The notes below the pieces were generated by a model. It ran no database searches, was not told the origin of the DNA, and saw only the letters and a program-made list of their open reading frames with translations. Position numbers and translations under genes: made by a program. From Planctomycetota bacterium (GTDB lineage: Bacteria > Planctomycetota > UBA11346): a stretch of 64,000 bases of DNA. The stretch spans positions 55,773-119,772 of the forward strand of contig JACDEI010000009.1 in NCBI GenBank assembly GCA_013816485.1. Direction: 5' to 3'. This document shows, in pieces, positions 34,402 through 43,095 of the stretch; the first letter of the stretch is position 1, and every line of letters begins with the position of its first letter.

Positions 34402-35792
34402 TTCTCCGCCGTCGTGCGTTCCTCGGTCGTGCCGCCACCGGGCTCGGCGCCGTCGCGCTGGCGTCACTGCTGCCATCACAACTCACTGCCGCCCAGCCCG
34501 GCGTGCTGACCAAGCTGCCGCTGCCGCAGAAAGCCAAGCGCGTCATCTGGCTGACCATGGCCGGTGGCCCGTCGCACCTCGAAACTTTCGACCCTAAGCC
34601 GAAGCTCGGCGAGCTGCACGGCCAGCCGATGCCGGAGTCGTTCACCAAGGGTCAACAGCTGGCGCAGCTGCAGGGTCAGGCGCTCACGTGTTTCGGTCCC
34701 CAACATCCCTTCGCCAAGTTCGGTAAGAATCAGACGGAGATCTGCGCGCTGTTCCCGCACATCGGTTCGGTGCTCGATGATATCTGCTTGATCCGCTCGA
34801 TGCGCACCGACGCGATCAATCACGATCCGGCGCACATGTTCATGAACACCGGCTCGCAGATCGCCGGCCGTCCGAGCATGGGCGCGTGGGTGACCTACGG
34901 CCTGGGAGCCGAGGCCTCGAACCTCCCTGGGTTCGTCGTGCTGACCTCGCTCGGTCGTGGTGGACAGAACCAGCCGATCGCCGCGCGCCAATGGAGCAGC
35001 GGTTTTCTGCCGTCGAAATACCAGGGCGTGCAGCTGCGCTCCAAGGGCGATCCGGTGCTCTACCTGACCAATCCCCCTGGCATCAACCGCGAACGCCAGG
35101 GCAGCGACGTGGCGGCGATCAACGCGCTCAATCGCAGTCATGACGCGCTGGTGAACGATCCCGAAATCGCCACGCGCATCGCCCAGTACGAGATGGCCTT
35201 CCAGATGCAGGGCAGCGTGCCGGAACTCATCGACGTCAGCGGCGAGGGCAAAGCGACGCTCGACCTGTACGGTTGCCAACCCGGCGACGGCTCGTTCGCC
35301 TCCAACTGTCTGCTCGCCCGTCGTCTGGCCGAACGCGGCACGCGTTTCATCCAGCTCTACCACAAAGACTGGGACCACCACGGCGGCGTGAAGCAAGGCG
35401 TCGAATTCAAGGCGCAAGAAATCGACCGCGCATGTATGGCGCTGATCACCGATCTCAAACAACGCGGCATGCTCGACAGCACGCTGGTCGTGTGGGCCGG
35501 CGAATTCGGACGGACGCCGATGTCACAAGGCGGCGATGGCCGCGACCATCACAACCAAGCGATGTCGGTGTGGCTGGCCGGCGCCGGTATCAAGGGTGGT
35601 TTGGTGTATGGAGCCACCGATGAACTCGGTTACGCCGCGATTGAGAAGCCGACCACCGTCCACGATCTGCACGCGACGATGCTAAATCAGCTCGGGATCC
35701 AGCATGATGCGTTCAGCATCAAGTTTCAGGGGTTGGATGCGAAATTGACGGGGGTTGAGGGGGCGAAGGTGATCAGCGATATCATCGCGTAG
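34362..35792 (+). CDS. DUF1501 family protein with Tat signal
   Basis: A 476-residue exported DUF1501 protein. The Tat motif is LLRRRAFLGRAATG, preceded by about 15 residues encoded by the inverted-array arm. Family blocks are WLTMAGGPSHLETFDPKPKL, INHDPAHMFMNTGSQIAGRP, YHKDWDHHGGVK and VVWAGEFGRTPMSQ followed by GRDHHNQAMSVWLAG. AAGGAG lies seven bases upstream of the ATG, so the repeat is truly translated. It is the partner of the preceding PSD1-type protein, and probably they act on the same extracellular substrate. Confidence 0.93.
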   Translation: MNKTPDPGLRTSDLLRRRAFLGRAATGLGAVALASLLPSQLTAAQPGVLTKLPLPQKAKRVIWLTMAGGPSHLETFDPKPKLGELHGQPMPESFTKGQQLAQLQGQALTCFGPQHPFAKFGKNQTEICALFPHIGSVLDDICLIRSMRTDAINHDPAHMFMNTGSQIAGRPSMGAWVTYGLGAEASNLPGFVVLTSLGRGGQNQPIAARQWSSGFLPSKYQGVQLRSKGDPVLYLTNPPGINRERQGSDVAAINALNRSHDALVNDPEIATRIAQYEMAFQMQGSVPELIDVSGEGKATLDLYGCQPGDGSFASNCLLARRLAERGTRFIQLYHKDWDHHGGVKQGVEFKAQEIDRACMALITDLKQRGMLDSTLVVWAGEFGRTPMSQGGDGRDHHNQAMSVWLAGAGIKGGLVYGATDELGYAAIEKPTTVHDLHATMLNQLGIQHDAFSIKFQGLDAKLTGVEGAKVISDIIA

Positions 35793-35795
35793 TGC

Positions 35796-35824
35796 GGCCG
35801 GCCATCGGCCATCGGCCATCGGCC
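35796..35824 (+). repeat. CCATCGG heptamer array at left edge of accessory block
   Basis: About three tandem copies of GGCCATC (CCATCGG in another register) begin four bases after the DUF1501 stop codon. Related arrays lie at 39811-39858 and 41405-41480, which mark the other edges of the accessory block and of the PQQ gene. Confidence 0.85.
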
Positions 35825-35936
35825 AAGATTACCGGCCGGGGGCCGAACGCCGATTATCCGGCATGCGCATCATGCTTAGCGGCCAGCCGGCCGACCCCCT
35901 GAAGCCAAACACTGGTGGCGGCTCACGACGGGGGGC

Positions 35937-36038
35937 ATGATTGTCTGCTGTCGGGTTTCAGTGGCGACAAGCCGGCGGAGATGGCCGCCCGTCACCGGAA
36001 GGGTGATGATTGTCTGCTGTCAGGTTTCAGTGGCGACA
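35937..36038 (+). repeat. Two direct 33-bp repeats separated by 36 bp, upstream of accessory operon
   Basis: Repeat 1 (35937-35969) and repeat 2 (36006-36038) differ at one position; each contains TTGTCTGCTGTC and GGTTTCAGTGGCGACA. In the first, TGTCG and CGACA form a 5-bp stem around an 11-base loop. A further TGTCGGGTGT fragment is at 36046. The spacing resembles a minimal repeat-spacer-repeat, but there are only two copies and no cas genes. It lies 42 bp before the operon start, so an operator role is as likely. Confidence 0.8.
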
Positions 36039-36080
36039 GCGTCTTGTCGGGTGTAAGTTCACTTGTAAGGTCCCCAGCCC

Positions 36081-36872
36081 ATGCCCACAAATACCGCTTC
36101 CCGCCCCAAACTCAGCAAAGCACCGATCAGCCTAACACTTTGTCAGGTAAGATTTTCCAATATCCGCAAGATGGGCGACTACATTTCGAAGGTGCAAGAC
36201 AACTTGGCCAAGGCTGGTTACGAATTGGACCTCAGCGACAAGGTGCAGGAGTTTACCCTTACCCCCGAAGGACCGCAGGCCCAGACCATTGATCGCTGGG
36301 AGTTCGCCGACCTAAAGCGGATACGGAGCTGCGTCATCACCCAGCAGTTCGCGGTTTTCCAGACGACCGCCTACGACACCTTCGAGAGCTTCGCTCCAGA
36401 AATGCTGCGGGTCATGGATGCGATCGTGCAGGCCGGTGCCAAGCCGATCATCACCCGCGTTGGTCTGCGCTACACTGACGCGATCATCCTGGCAGCCGGA
36501 AAATCCTTGGACTTCTATCTGCACAAGTCGCTGCTCGGCGTCTCGTCGCCAGTCCTGAGAAATGCCCTCATCGCTCACAACACAATTGCCGAGACCGCGC
36601 ACGGACGGATGTTGGTGCGCATCATGCAAAACCAGCAACGCCTGATGGTGCCGATCGAACTGGGCCAGCTCAACCTGCTGCTGCAATGCAAAGCCCCTAA
36701 TGACAACTCGGTCATCACGCTGCTGGATTTCGACCACTTCAAGGAATGGCCGACTGATGCGGCACCCTACCAACATGAATCACTCAAAACCCTGATATGG
36801 GACCTGAAGAACGGTATCTATGATGTCTTCAATGCCTTCGTCACACCAGAAGCCATCGAGGAATGGAAATGA
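36081..36872 (+). CDS. TIGR04255 family protein
   Basis: A 263-residue cytoplasmic protein matching the sporadically distributed TIGR04255 family. Characteristic parts are SKAPISLTLCQVRFSNI near the start, CVITQQFAVFQTTAYDTFES in the middle, and KPIITRVGLRYTDAI. Its biochemical function is unknown; members are scattered across bacteria in accessory regions. It is the first gene of a four-gene operon, with the next gene overlapping by four bases (ATGA). The base composition of the operon is less GC-rich than its flanks, which suggests transfer. The start at 36081 has AAGG eleven bases upstream. Confidence 0.82.
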   Translation: MPTNTASRPKLSKAPISLTLCQVRFSNIRKMGDYISKVQDNLAKAGYELDLSDKVQEFTLTPEGPQAQTIDRWEFADLKRIRSCVITQQFAVFQTTAYDTFESFAPEMLRVMDAIVQAGAKPIITRVGLRYTDAIILAAGKSLDFYLHKSLLGVSSPVLRNALIAHNTIAETAHGRMLVRIMQNQQRLMVPIELGQLNLLLQCKAPNDNSVITLLDFDHFKEWPTDAAPYQHESLKTLIWDLKNGIYDVFNAFVTPEAIEEWK

Positions 36873-37720
36873 AACCTGCACTCGCACGCTGTAAAGAGCA
36901 GGCGCTGCTGACGCAGCCGCTCTCCGAGGTAAGCACGGCACCGACGCGCGATCTTGCATCCTTCGACACCGCCAACTACCTGTCGACAGCCAAACCGCCC
37001 AAGCTGCAGTCTACGCAGGCATGCCCACTCAAAGGCTTTGGTGGCTTTGGTCGCGGAGCCAACATCACTATTGCGAGCATCGGCTTACTGATGGCTCCGC
37101 AGCTTGGGGGAACAGCCAGTGATGTGGAAATGCTCGCCGATGCCAACGTCCTCTGGCTCGGCCGCACAACCCAACCCACGGGCGCAGAATGCACGCCCTG
37201 GAGTCACGCGCGAGAAGCCTGCTCGTCGAGACCGCTCGATCGTCAAGTGCATGAGCGTCTACTGACTGTCCCCGTTGCCGATCTATCGCGCGACGCGCTG
37301 GCGATGTTGTCCATCAACAAGTCGCAGATGGCTGGCATCCTCGGTATTGAACGCCCCCACTTCTACCAGTGGCTCAAAGGCAGCGTCACGCAACCACACA
37401 AGGCTGGACGGCTGCGCGATCTGCTCGCGCTGCTCGAACGCTCCGGCATCACACATCGGGATCCACTGCGTTTGCACCTGCTGACCGAGCCACTGGAACC
37501 TGCCGCCACACCACTGCTCGCTCAACTCGGGAAAGATCTCAAGAGCCCATTGCTTGCAGCGGTCCTGCTACGTGCTGCCGAACTCAATCGCACCATCACC
37601 ACCGAGGCCGAACAGCGCACGGAAAAAATGAAGGCCGCAGGCCACGTGGCACCGCTTGATGATGAAGCCCAGGCCACGTTCGATCAGACCGTGACGATGA
37701 TGGAGTGGGATAACGCGTGA
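36869..37720 (+). CDS. HTH-containing protein of accessory operon
   Basis: A 283-residue protein not assigned to a named family. A helix-turn-helix is evident around residues 150-190 (SINKSQMAGILGIERPHFYQ, then WLKGSVTQPHKAGRLRDLLA). A glycine-rich segment (KGFGGFGRGANITIASIG) lies nearer the N-terminus and a charged helix (TTEAEQRTEKMKAAGHVAPL) near the end. The ATGA overlap with the TIGR04255 gene decides the start at 36869. It probably regulates the operon or targets the system to DNA; this is inference. The next gene overlaps its stop (GTGA). Confidence 0.75.
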   Translation: MKPALARCKEQALLTQPLSEVSTAPTRDLASFDTANYLSTAKPPKLQSTQACPLKGFGGFGRGANITIASIGLLMAPQLGGTASDVEMLADANVLWLGRTTQPTGAECTPWSHAREACSSRPLDRQVHERLLTVPVADLSRDALAMLSINKSQMAGILGIERPHFYQWLKGSVTQPHKAGRLRDLLALLERSGITHRDPLRLHLLTEPLEPAATPLLAQLGKDLKSPLLAAVLLRAAELNRTITTEAEQRTEKMKAAGHVAPLDDEAQATFDQTVTMMEWDNA

Positions 37721-38592
37721 CCGATGCGGTGGCCCAGGTCGATCAACTGCGCAAACATGGCTGGCGACAGGGATCGGTCCTGCCGCCAGCATTGATGGAT
37801 GCCGCACGCGAATCCGCTAGCCGCCACCATCCGCACCCCATCGAAATCCGGCCTGATGACTGGCTGATTGTTGTCAGCCATACCTGCGACGTTCGCAATC
37901 GCGGTAAGCCCGTGAACGAACCCACGGTCGAAGTGCTGGTGGCGCGGGTCTACGGTGGGAAGCCCGACTCGCGTGAAATCCACGGCAAGAACTCACGTCG
38001 ATTCCACTTCGACGGTGAGCATGCCGGATCCACCATCAGACTCGTAGCGTCGATTCATGACCGCCTACCGATCGACCGATTATTGCTCGCACAGCACCCA
38101 CCCGACGCCAGTCGGATCGTTGGGCATCCAGGGCTCGACAAGAGTGACCGGACCATCGAGACCCTCGCCACCTGGGTAGCCAAGCGCTACCAACGGCAGG
38201 CCTTTCCAGACGAGTTTGACAACGCAGTGCAGCAGGCCGGTGCCAAGGAACCCATCGACAAATTCCTCAGCTCCAACGCCAAGGATTTGCTTGGCGTGTT
38301 CATCGACCTTGCCGATCGCAAAAACGACACGACACCGCGATTCCACGCTGAGTTCCGGCTGGTGGTAAAGAAAACCGCTGTTCTGACTGACTGGTCTAAG
38401 CAGAAAGGGAACTTGGAAGACGCTTTTGAGAAGCTGTGGGAATCGGTTGGCAATGTCGAGATCGAGGTCGTCGCCAAGACGGCAAGCGAGATGACACTGC
38501 AGGAGATCTTTGAGAACAAGTTCAAGAAGTTCGACCGCGATTGGATCTCCTACGAGCACGACCCGGAGAGCGGGCCGGCCCCGGAGGGATGA
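37717..38592 (+). CDS. Unknown protein of accessory operon (SHTCD motif)
   Basis: A 291-residue protein of unknown function, started by GTG overlapping the previous stop. No signal or membrane segment is present. The most notable part is IRPDDWLIVVSHTCDVRNRG (about residues 45-65), whose Ser-His-Cys-Asp group could be catalytic or metal-binding. A charged middle and C-terminal part (ENKFKKFDRDWISYEHDPES) follow. Its stop touches the next start codon (TGAATG), so it is strictly coupled to the HNH gene. Candidate effector of the putative system (inference). Confidence 0.72.
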   Translation: MTDAVAQVDQLRKHGWRQGSVLPPALMDAARESASRHHPHPIEIRPDDWLIVVSHTCDVRNRGKPVNEPTVEVLVARVYGGKPDSREIHGKNSRRFHFDGEHAGSTIRLVASIHDRLPIDRLLLAQHPPDASRIVGHPGLDKSDRTIETLATWVAKRYQRQAFPDEFDNAVQQAGAKEPIDKFLSSNAKDLLGVFIDLADRKNDTTPRFHAEFRLVVKKTAVLTDWSKQKGNLEDAFEKLWESVGNVEIEVVAKTASEMTLQEIFENKFKKFDRDWISYEHDPESGPAPEG

Positions 38593-39402
38593 ATGCCAAC
38601 GTTCGCCACCGAACATGATCTGCAACGAGCCCGTGGGCGCATCGACCGCTGCTATCTCTGCGGCAATCCACTGAACGATGGTCGCCCGAACAATCGTGAC
38701 CATGCGCCGCCACGGGCCCTATTTTTGGAAGCGGATCGCACTTCGCCGCTGATCTTGCCGACCCATGAGGCCTGCAACGGCGCACGCAGTGAGCGGGATG
38801 AAATCGTAGGCCAACTCGTGCACATCCTGCATCGGCGTCACCCTGATCCGGAACGGGACCGACGTGGCTTGGAGGCCATTCCCGATCAGCAGGGGCATAT
38901 CCACGCCGTCCTGCCGGCGCGGCATCTGTTCTTCAGCGGTGAGATCGACCGCTGGGTGCGTGCTTGCCACGCGACGCTGTATGGCGTTGTGCTCCCGCGT
39001 CGCGGAGTGCAGCGCAACATCCACCCACCGATGCCAACCAGCACCTTCGCCGATGATGGCACAGTGCTGTTCGATCCCGTGCTGCCTCAGGTCGCCAAGT
39101 TCGTCGAAGTCATCCGACGAAACCGGATGGCCAACACTCTCGATGCTATCACCGCGTGGAACGACAGGTTTCGCTACGAATGCATTTGGGTGCAGGCTGA
39201 TACCAGCCCGTGGTTGTGCATGTGGGCGATGCGCGTCTACGACTGGGAGCGCCTCGGTGAAACATGGCCCACCGAACGCCGTGGGTGTACCGGCTTTTAC
39301 TGGTCACCTGATGGCAAACCGCGCGGCGCCACCGTCGGTACGGTGCTCAATCTCTCTGTGTCGTCCGCTGAACCGCTAGATCCCTTTGCCACATCGGCCT
39401 GA
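38593..39402 (+). CDS. HNH endonuclease-like protein of accessory operon
   Basis: A 269-residue protein with an N-terminal HNH-type zinc nuclease core: CYLCGNPLNDGRP, NNRDHAPPRALF and THEACNGARSERDEIV. The pattern Cys-x2-Cys, Asp-His and the final Cys-Asn fit the beta-beta-alpha metal fold, so a DNA-cleaving function is likely. The C-terminal about 170 residues are not recognised (VWVQ-like strands and WLCMWAMRVYDWERLGETWP). It is the last gene of the overlapping operon and is followed in the same frame, after its stop, by the DUF1156 remnant. Probably the nuclease arm of an anti-phage or restriction-like system. Confidence 0.78.
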   Translation: MPTFATEHDLQRARGRIDRCYLCGNPLNDGRPNNRDHAPPRALFLEADRTSPLILPTHEACNGARSERDEIVGQLVHILHRRHPDPERDRRGLEAIPDQQGHIHAVLPARHLFFSGEIDRWVRACHATLYGVVLPRRGVQRNIHPPMPTSTFADDGTVLFDPVLPQVAKFVEVIRRNRMANTLDAITAWNDRFRYECIWVQADTSPWLCMWAMRVYDWERLGETWPTERRGCTGFYWSPDGKPRGATVGTVLNLSVSSAEPLDPFATSA

Positions 39403-39864
39403 CCTATAACCGTCACCCAGCCCGCCTCAGACCAGCGCCTCATCGAATGTGGTTTTCCATGCCATCAGGTTGGGGAGGAGACCGAACGTGAGCGCGGTGC
39501 CAGCTCGGCGCTGCCACCACTCTACTTCCTGCATGTGTGGTGGGCACGTCGTCCATTGACGCCAAGCCGCGCCGCCATTCTTGCGTCACTCCGTTCCGCT
39601 GAGGCAGATCCCGAACAGTTTGTGCGCAGTCTGGGCATCGAGATCCGCCGCACAGTGGTGGGTAACCAGCGTTGAATCATCGCTGGCAAGAATGCCGGCC
39701 TCATCGAACTGCGCGACGGATGCGAGATTCTCGACGTGACCAAAGCCAAGGTCATCAAGGCGTTCCACAAAGAGAACGAGCGAGGTGCCAAAGCCCGTGA
39801 GACCATCGCTATCGGCCATTCGCCATTCGCCGTTCCCCGTTCCCCGTTCGCTGATCATCATTAG
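39403..39864 (+). pseudogene. Broken DUF1156 (adenine-specific DNA methylase-like) remnant
   Basis: Translation from 39430 reads DQRLIECGFPCHQVGEETER followed by ERGASSALPPLYFLHVWWAR and RPLTPSRAAILASL. This is the conserved N-terminus of DUF1156 proteins (COG1743), large DNA methylases found in defence islands. There is no start codon between the HNH stop and this block, and a TGA at 39673-39675 ends it. Only about 80 of more than 800 residues remain. The same frame continues with an unrecognised GLIELRDGCEILDVTKAKVI stretch and then runs into the repeat array. Clearly decayed. Confidence 0.82.
39811..39858 (+). repeat. CCATTCG/GTTCCCC heptamer array
   Basis: GGCCATTCGCCATTCGCC is followed by three GTTCCCC-type units and GCTGATCATC. 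The CGGCCATTCGCCATTCGCC block recurs as a direct copy at about 41447, on the far side of the PQQ gene. Confidence 0.85.
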
Positions 39865-39877
39865 GCGTCACCCCGCG

Positions 39878-41254
39878 TCAGGGTTTTTCCCCCAGACACC
39901 AGAGCGCCTGATGCGTGCGCAGAAAAATCTCGCCGTCAGACACGGCGATCGACGAATTGGTCTTCTCGCCCATCGGATTGGTGGCCAGCAATTCGAACGT
40001 GGGAGTGGCGCGGACGACAAACACATCGCCGCCTTGATTCACGATGTACAGTTTCCCATCCACCAGAACTGGCGACGACCAGATCGCCGTCGTGGTGCTT
40101 TTGGCGGGCAACCGCTCATCCCATACGACCTTCCCGGTCTTGAGCTCGACGCAGTCGACAAAGCCGCCAGATCGTGTTCCGTAGAAATGGCCATCATGGA
40201 TCACGCCGGTTCCGACCCGACGCCGGGGAGGCTGGATTCGCCACAGCACATGCGTGTCGGAAACATCACCCGCACCGCCCAGGCGTACCGCGACCTCGGA
40301 GGTCTTCGGCTCGTAATCGCCGGTCAACACCACGATTCCTTCACCGGCCACGGGCGACGATTTTGCCTGCGTGCCCCAGTTCGTGACGCTCCAAAACACT
40401 CGGCCTGTTTTGGGATCGAGCCCGGTCAATTCGCCGCGCAAGGCTGAAATCAACTCAACCCGGCCCGCGTTTTCAACGATCAGCGGTGTGCTCCAGGTTC
40501 CAAAGACGTCATCGACCCCAGGGACTGGCGAGGTGTGACGCCACACCTCCTTCCCCGTCCGCTTGTCCACGGCCACCAAAAATTCGCGCACACCGGGTCC
40601 GAAATTCAGGAAACAGAGATCGTCATGAATGACGGGTGAACTCCCATAGCCGAATTTGTGATCATGGACTCCCAGATCGGTTCGCCACAGCTCCTTGCCG
40701 TCAACATCATAGCCGACCAGCCCGCCTGATCCGAACCAGGCGATGACCCGTTCGCCATCGGTGACCGGCGAGGACGAGGCATACGGATTAGTATCGTGCG
40801 TCCGCTCATCCGTCGCCAATTCGACGCCGGACTTCCAGAGCAGTTTCCCGTCCGTGCGGTCAAAACACAGCACGTTGCGCTGTTTGCCTTCCGCTTGCGT
40901 CAGGAAGACCCGTCCCTTCGCCACGATGGGCGTGGAATTCCCAGGCTCGGTCAGCGGTATTCGCCACCGCACATTTTTCTCCGGGCCCCAGGTGGTCAAA
41001 ATACCCTGCTCGGAGGAAATGCCCGTGCCCAGCGGGCCACGCCATGCGGTCCAATCCGCTGCGGCCGCGATTTGCGGCAAGACCACCGCCGTGATCAAGG
41101 CGAAGACGTTCGGCAGGAAACCGTTGCGCAGCGTGGAATGCCGCGGTGCCGACTGGACGGCGGCAAAAACAGGGGGCTCATGGGAACCCACGCGGCCGTG
41201 ATCAGTGCGTGCAGGTGGATGGGCGGAACCAGGACAGGGACGATCAAGGCGCAT
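39878..41254 (-). CDS. Secreted PQQ-like beta-propeller protein
   Basis: A 458-residue quinoprotein-like propeller. Repeated strand patterns are RVFLTQAEGKQRNVLCFDRT, GKLLWKSGVEL, GKELWRTDLGV, GKEVWRHTSPVPG, GRVFWSVTNWG and GKVVWDERLPAKS, with WTAWRGPLGTGISSEQGI at the domain start. A hydrophobic export signal (VFALITAVVLPQIAAAADW) lies about 65 residues in. The start at 41254 is chosen because it has the same AAGGA-plus-CCCCAC leader as other genes here, but a later non-ATG start cannot be excluded. Enzymatic activity is not evident; the family includes membrane-bound dehydrogenases and scaffold proteins. Confidence 0.82.
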   Translation of the reverse strand: MRLDRPCPGSAHPPARTDHGRVGSHEPPVFAAVQSAPRHSTLRNGFLPNVFALITAVVLPQIAAAADWTAWRGPLGTGISSEQGILTTWGPEKNVRWRIPLTEPGNSTPIVAKGRVFLTQAEGKQRNVLCFDRTDGKLLWKSGVELATDERTHDTNPYASSSPVTDGERVIAWFGSGGLVGYDVDGKELWRTDLGVHDHKFGYGSSPVIHDDLCFLNFGPGVREFLVAVDKRTGKEVWRHTSPVPGVDDVFGTWSTPLIVENAGRVELISALRGELTGLDPKTGRVFWSVTNWGTQAKSSPVAGEGIVVLTGDYEPKTSEVAVRLGGAGDVSDTHVLWRIQPPRRRVGTGVIHDGHFYGTRSGGFVDCVELKTGKVVWDERLPAKSTTTAIWSSPVLVDGKLYIVNQGGDVFVVRATPTFELLATNPMGEKTNSSIAVSDGEIFLRTHQALWCLGEKP

Positions 41255-41729
41255 GTGGGGCATTCCTTCGACGTGGGAAGACGCCTGACCGGAGAGGCAA
41301 CTCGTTCGGCGGGCACGGGAGCGGCTTACGATGGAGGGGTTGGGATGCCAGCCGCGAAGGGGATGGGTGGAGTATTGGGGTTGAGACTGGTCGCCGTTCG
41401 GCTGTCGGCCATCGGCGTTCGGCCATCGGCCATCGGCCATCGGCCATCGGCCATTCGCCATTCGCCAACCAGCGATCATCCCTCAGCCAGGGGACAAAAA
41501 GTTCATCCCCATGCGACATCCAGTTCCTCAAAACGTTCTATCTATTCCTGGACGGAGGCTTCCATTCAAGCATTCCGCCTGAAAAATTAGTACCATTCGT
41601 GATTAGCGCATTTCTCGTCTATACAACGGAGTCTAAGCCCAAAGGGATGCTGCAACTCCTGCACAGCATCGATAAATTAAAGACGTCGAAACGCAGGTGA
41701 TCATTTGAGCATTTCTTAAAGTGGATGAA
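41255..41729. repeat. Intergenic region with CCATCGG array and AT-rich stretch
   Basis: A CCATCGG/CCATTCG array at 41405-41468 is followed by CAACCAGCGATCATCC, directly repeating the end of the 39811 array. From about 41500 to 41720 the sequence becomes noticeably AT-rich and holds no convincing gene. An open frame there ends STESKPKGMLQLLHSIDKLK-like but begins in the repeat, so it is left out. Confidence 0.7.
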
Positions 41730-41757
41730 AAAACGCCCGGCCATTCGGCCGGGCGTT
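41730..41757 (-). terminator. Intrinsic terminator after eno
   Basis: On the minus strand a 12-bp perfect stem (AAACGCCCGGCC, loop of four, complement) is followed by TTTTTT. It lies 37 bp after the enolase stop codon. Confidence 0.92.
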
Positions 41758-41793
41758 TCCATTTTCCATCAACCGCCAGCGGCGGTGATCTGC

Positions 41794-43095
41794 TTACTTG
41801 TACAAATTATAGAACGTCTTGAGGCCGAGGTACTGCGCCTGCTTGCCCAACTCCTCCTCGATGCGGATGAGCTGGTTGTACTTGGCGATGCGATCCGTGC
41901 GGCTGGCCGAACCGGTCTTGATCTGGCCGCAGTTGGTGGCCACGGCGATGTCGGCGATGGTGGCGTCTTCGGTTTCGCCCGAGCGGTGTGACAGGACGGC
42001 GGTGTAGCCGGCCTTCTGCGCCATCTGCACGGCGTCCAGGGTTTCGCTGAGGGTGCCGATCTGGTTGACCTTGATCAGGATCGAGTTGCAGGCGCCCTTG
42101 GTGATGCCTTCGGCGAGGCGCTTGGGGTTGGTGACGAAGAAGTCGTCGCCGACGACCTGTACGGTTTTGCCCATACGTTCGGTCATCTTCACGTAGCCGG
42201 TCCAGTCGTCCTGGTCGAGCGGGTCCTCGATCGAGATGATTGGGTATTTCGCGGCCCAGCCGGCGAAGAGGTCGACCATGTCATCGGCGCTGAACAACTT
42301 GCCTGGGTTCGACTTCCAGAACTTGTAGCCCTTCTTCTCGCCTTCGTCGAACAGCTCGCTTGAGGCGCAGTCCATGGCGATGGCGAAATCCGCATCGCGG
42401 CCGGCTTTGTAGCCCGCCTTGTCAATCGCATCCATGATGTACTTGAGCGCTTCTTCGTTGTCGATGTTCGGCGCGAAGCCGCCTTCATCGCCGACGTTGG
42501 TGTTGTGGCCGGCCTTCTTCAGCACGCCCTTGAGCGCGTGGAAGACTTCGCACACCTGACGGATGGCCTCGCTCCAGCTCTTGGCGCCGACGGGCATGAC
42601 CATGAACTCTTGGAAGTCGACTTTGTTGTCGGCGTGTTTGCCGCCATTGATGATGTTGGCCATCGGCACGGGCAGTTGACGCGCGTTGGTGCCGCCGATG
42701 TAGCGGTACAGCGGCAGGCCGTGCGCCTGGGCAGCGGCCTTGGCCACGGCGAGCGAAACACCCAGGATGGCGTTGGCGCCGAACTTGGCTTTGTTCTCGG
42801 TGCCATCCATCTCGATCATCAGGCTGTCGATCTGGCGCTGTTCGAAGGCCTGCATGCCGACCAGTTCCGGTCCGATGATATCGTTGACGTTGGCGACGGC
42901 CTTGAGCACGCCCTTGCCGACGTACTTGGTCTTGTCGCCGTCGCGCAGCTCGCACGCCTCATAGGCGCCGGTGGACGCGCCCGAGGGAACTGCGGCGCGG
43001 CCGAGGGTGCCATCGTCCAGGCGGACATCGACCTCGACGGTGGGGTTGCCACGGCTGTCGATGATCTGGCGGGCTTTGACGTCTTCGATGTACAT
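41794..43095 (-). CDS. eno: Enolase
   Basis: A full-length 433-residue enolase, converting 2-phosphoglycerate to phosphoenolpyruvate in glycolysis. Typical blocks are [63 protein letters not shown] (catalytic Glu), [45 protein letters not shown] (catalytic Lys) and [11 protein letters not shown]. The start has an AAGGA ribosome site in a CCAAGGATTCTCTCC leader. It is transcribed alone, with its own terminator downstream. Confidence 0.98.
   Translation of the reverse strand: MYIEDVKARQIIDSRGNPTVEVDVRLDDGTLGRAAVPSGASTGAYEACELRDGDKTKYVGKGVLKAVANVNDIIGPELVGMQAFEQRQIDSLMIEMDGTENKAKFGANAILGVSLAVAKAAAQAHGLPLYRYIGGTNARQLPVPMANIINGGKHADNKVDFQEFMVMPVGAKSWSEAIRQVCEVFHALKGVLKKAGHNTNVGDEGGFAPNIDNEEALKYIMDAIDKAGYKAGRDADFAIAMDCASSELFDEGEKKGYKFWKSNPGKLFSADDMVDLFAGWAAKYPIISIEDPLDQDDWTGYVKMTERMGKTVQVVGDDFFVTNPKRLAEGITKGACNSILIKVNQIGTLSETLDAVQMAQKAGYTAVLSHRSGETEDATIADIAVATNCGQIKTGSASRTDRIAKYNQLIRIEEELGKQAQYLGLKTFYNLYK

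Noticed and set aside
41480..41700. Small gene in the AT-rich stretch before the eno terminator
   Set aside because: The only plus-strand frame begins inside the heptamer array, has no ribosome site and no recognisable content.
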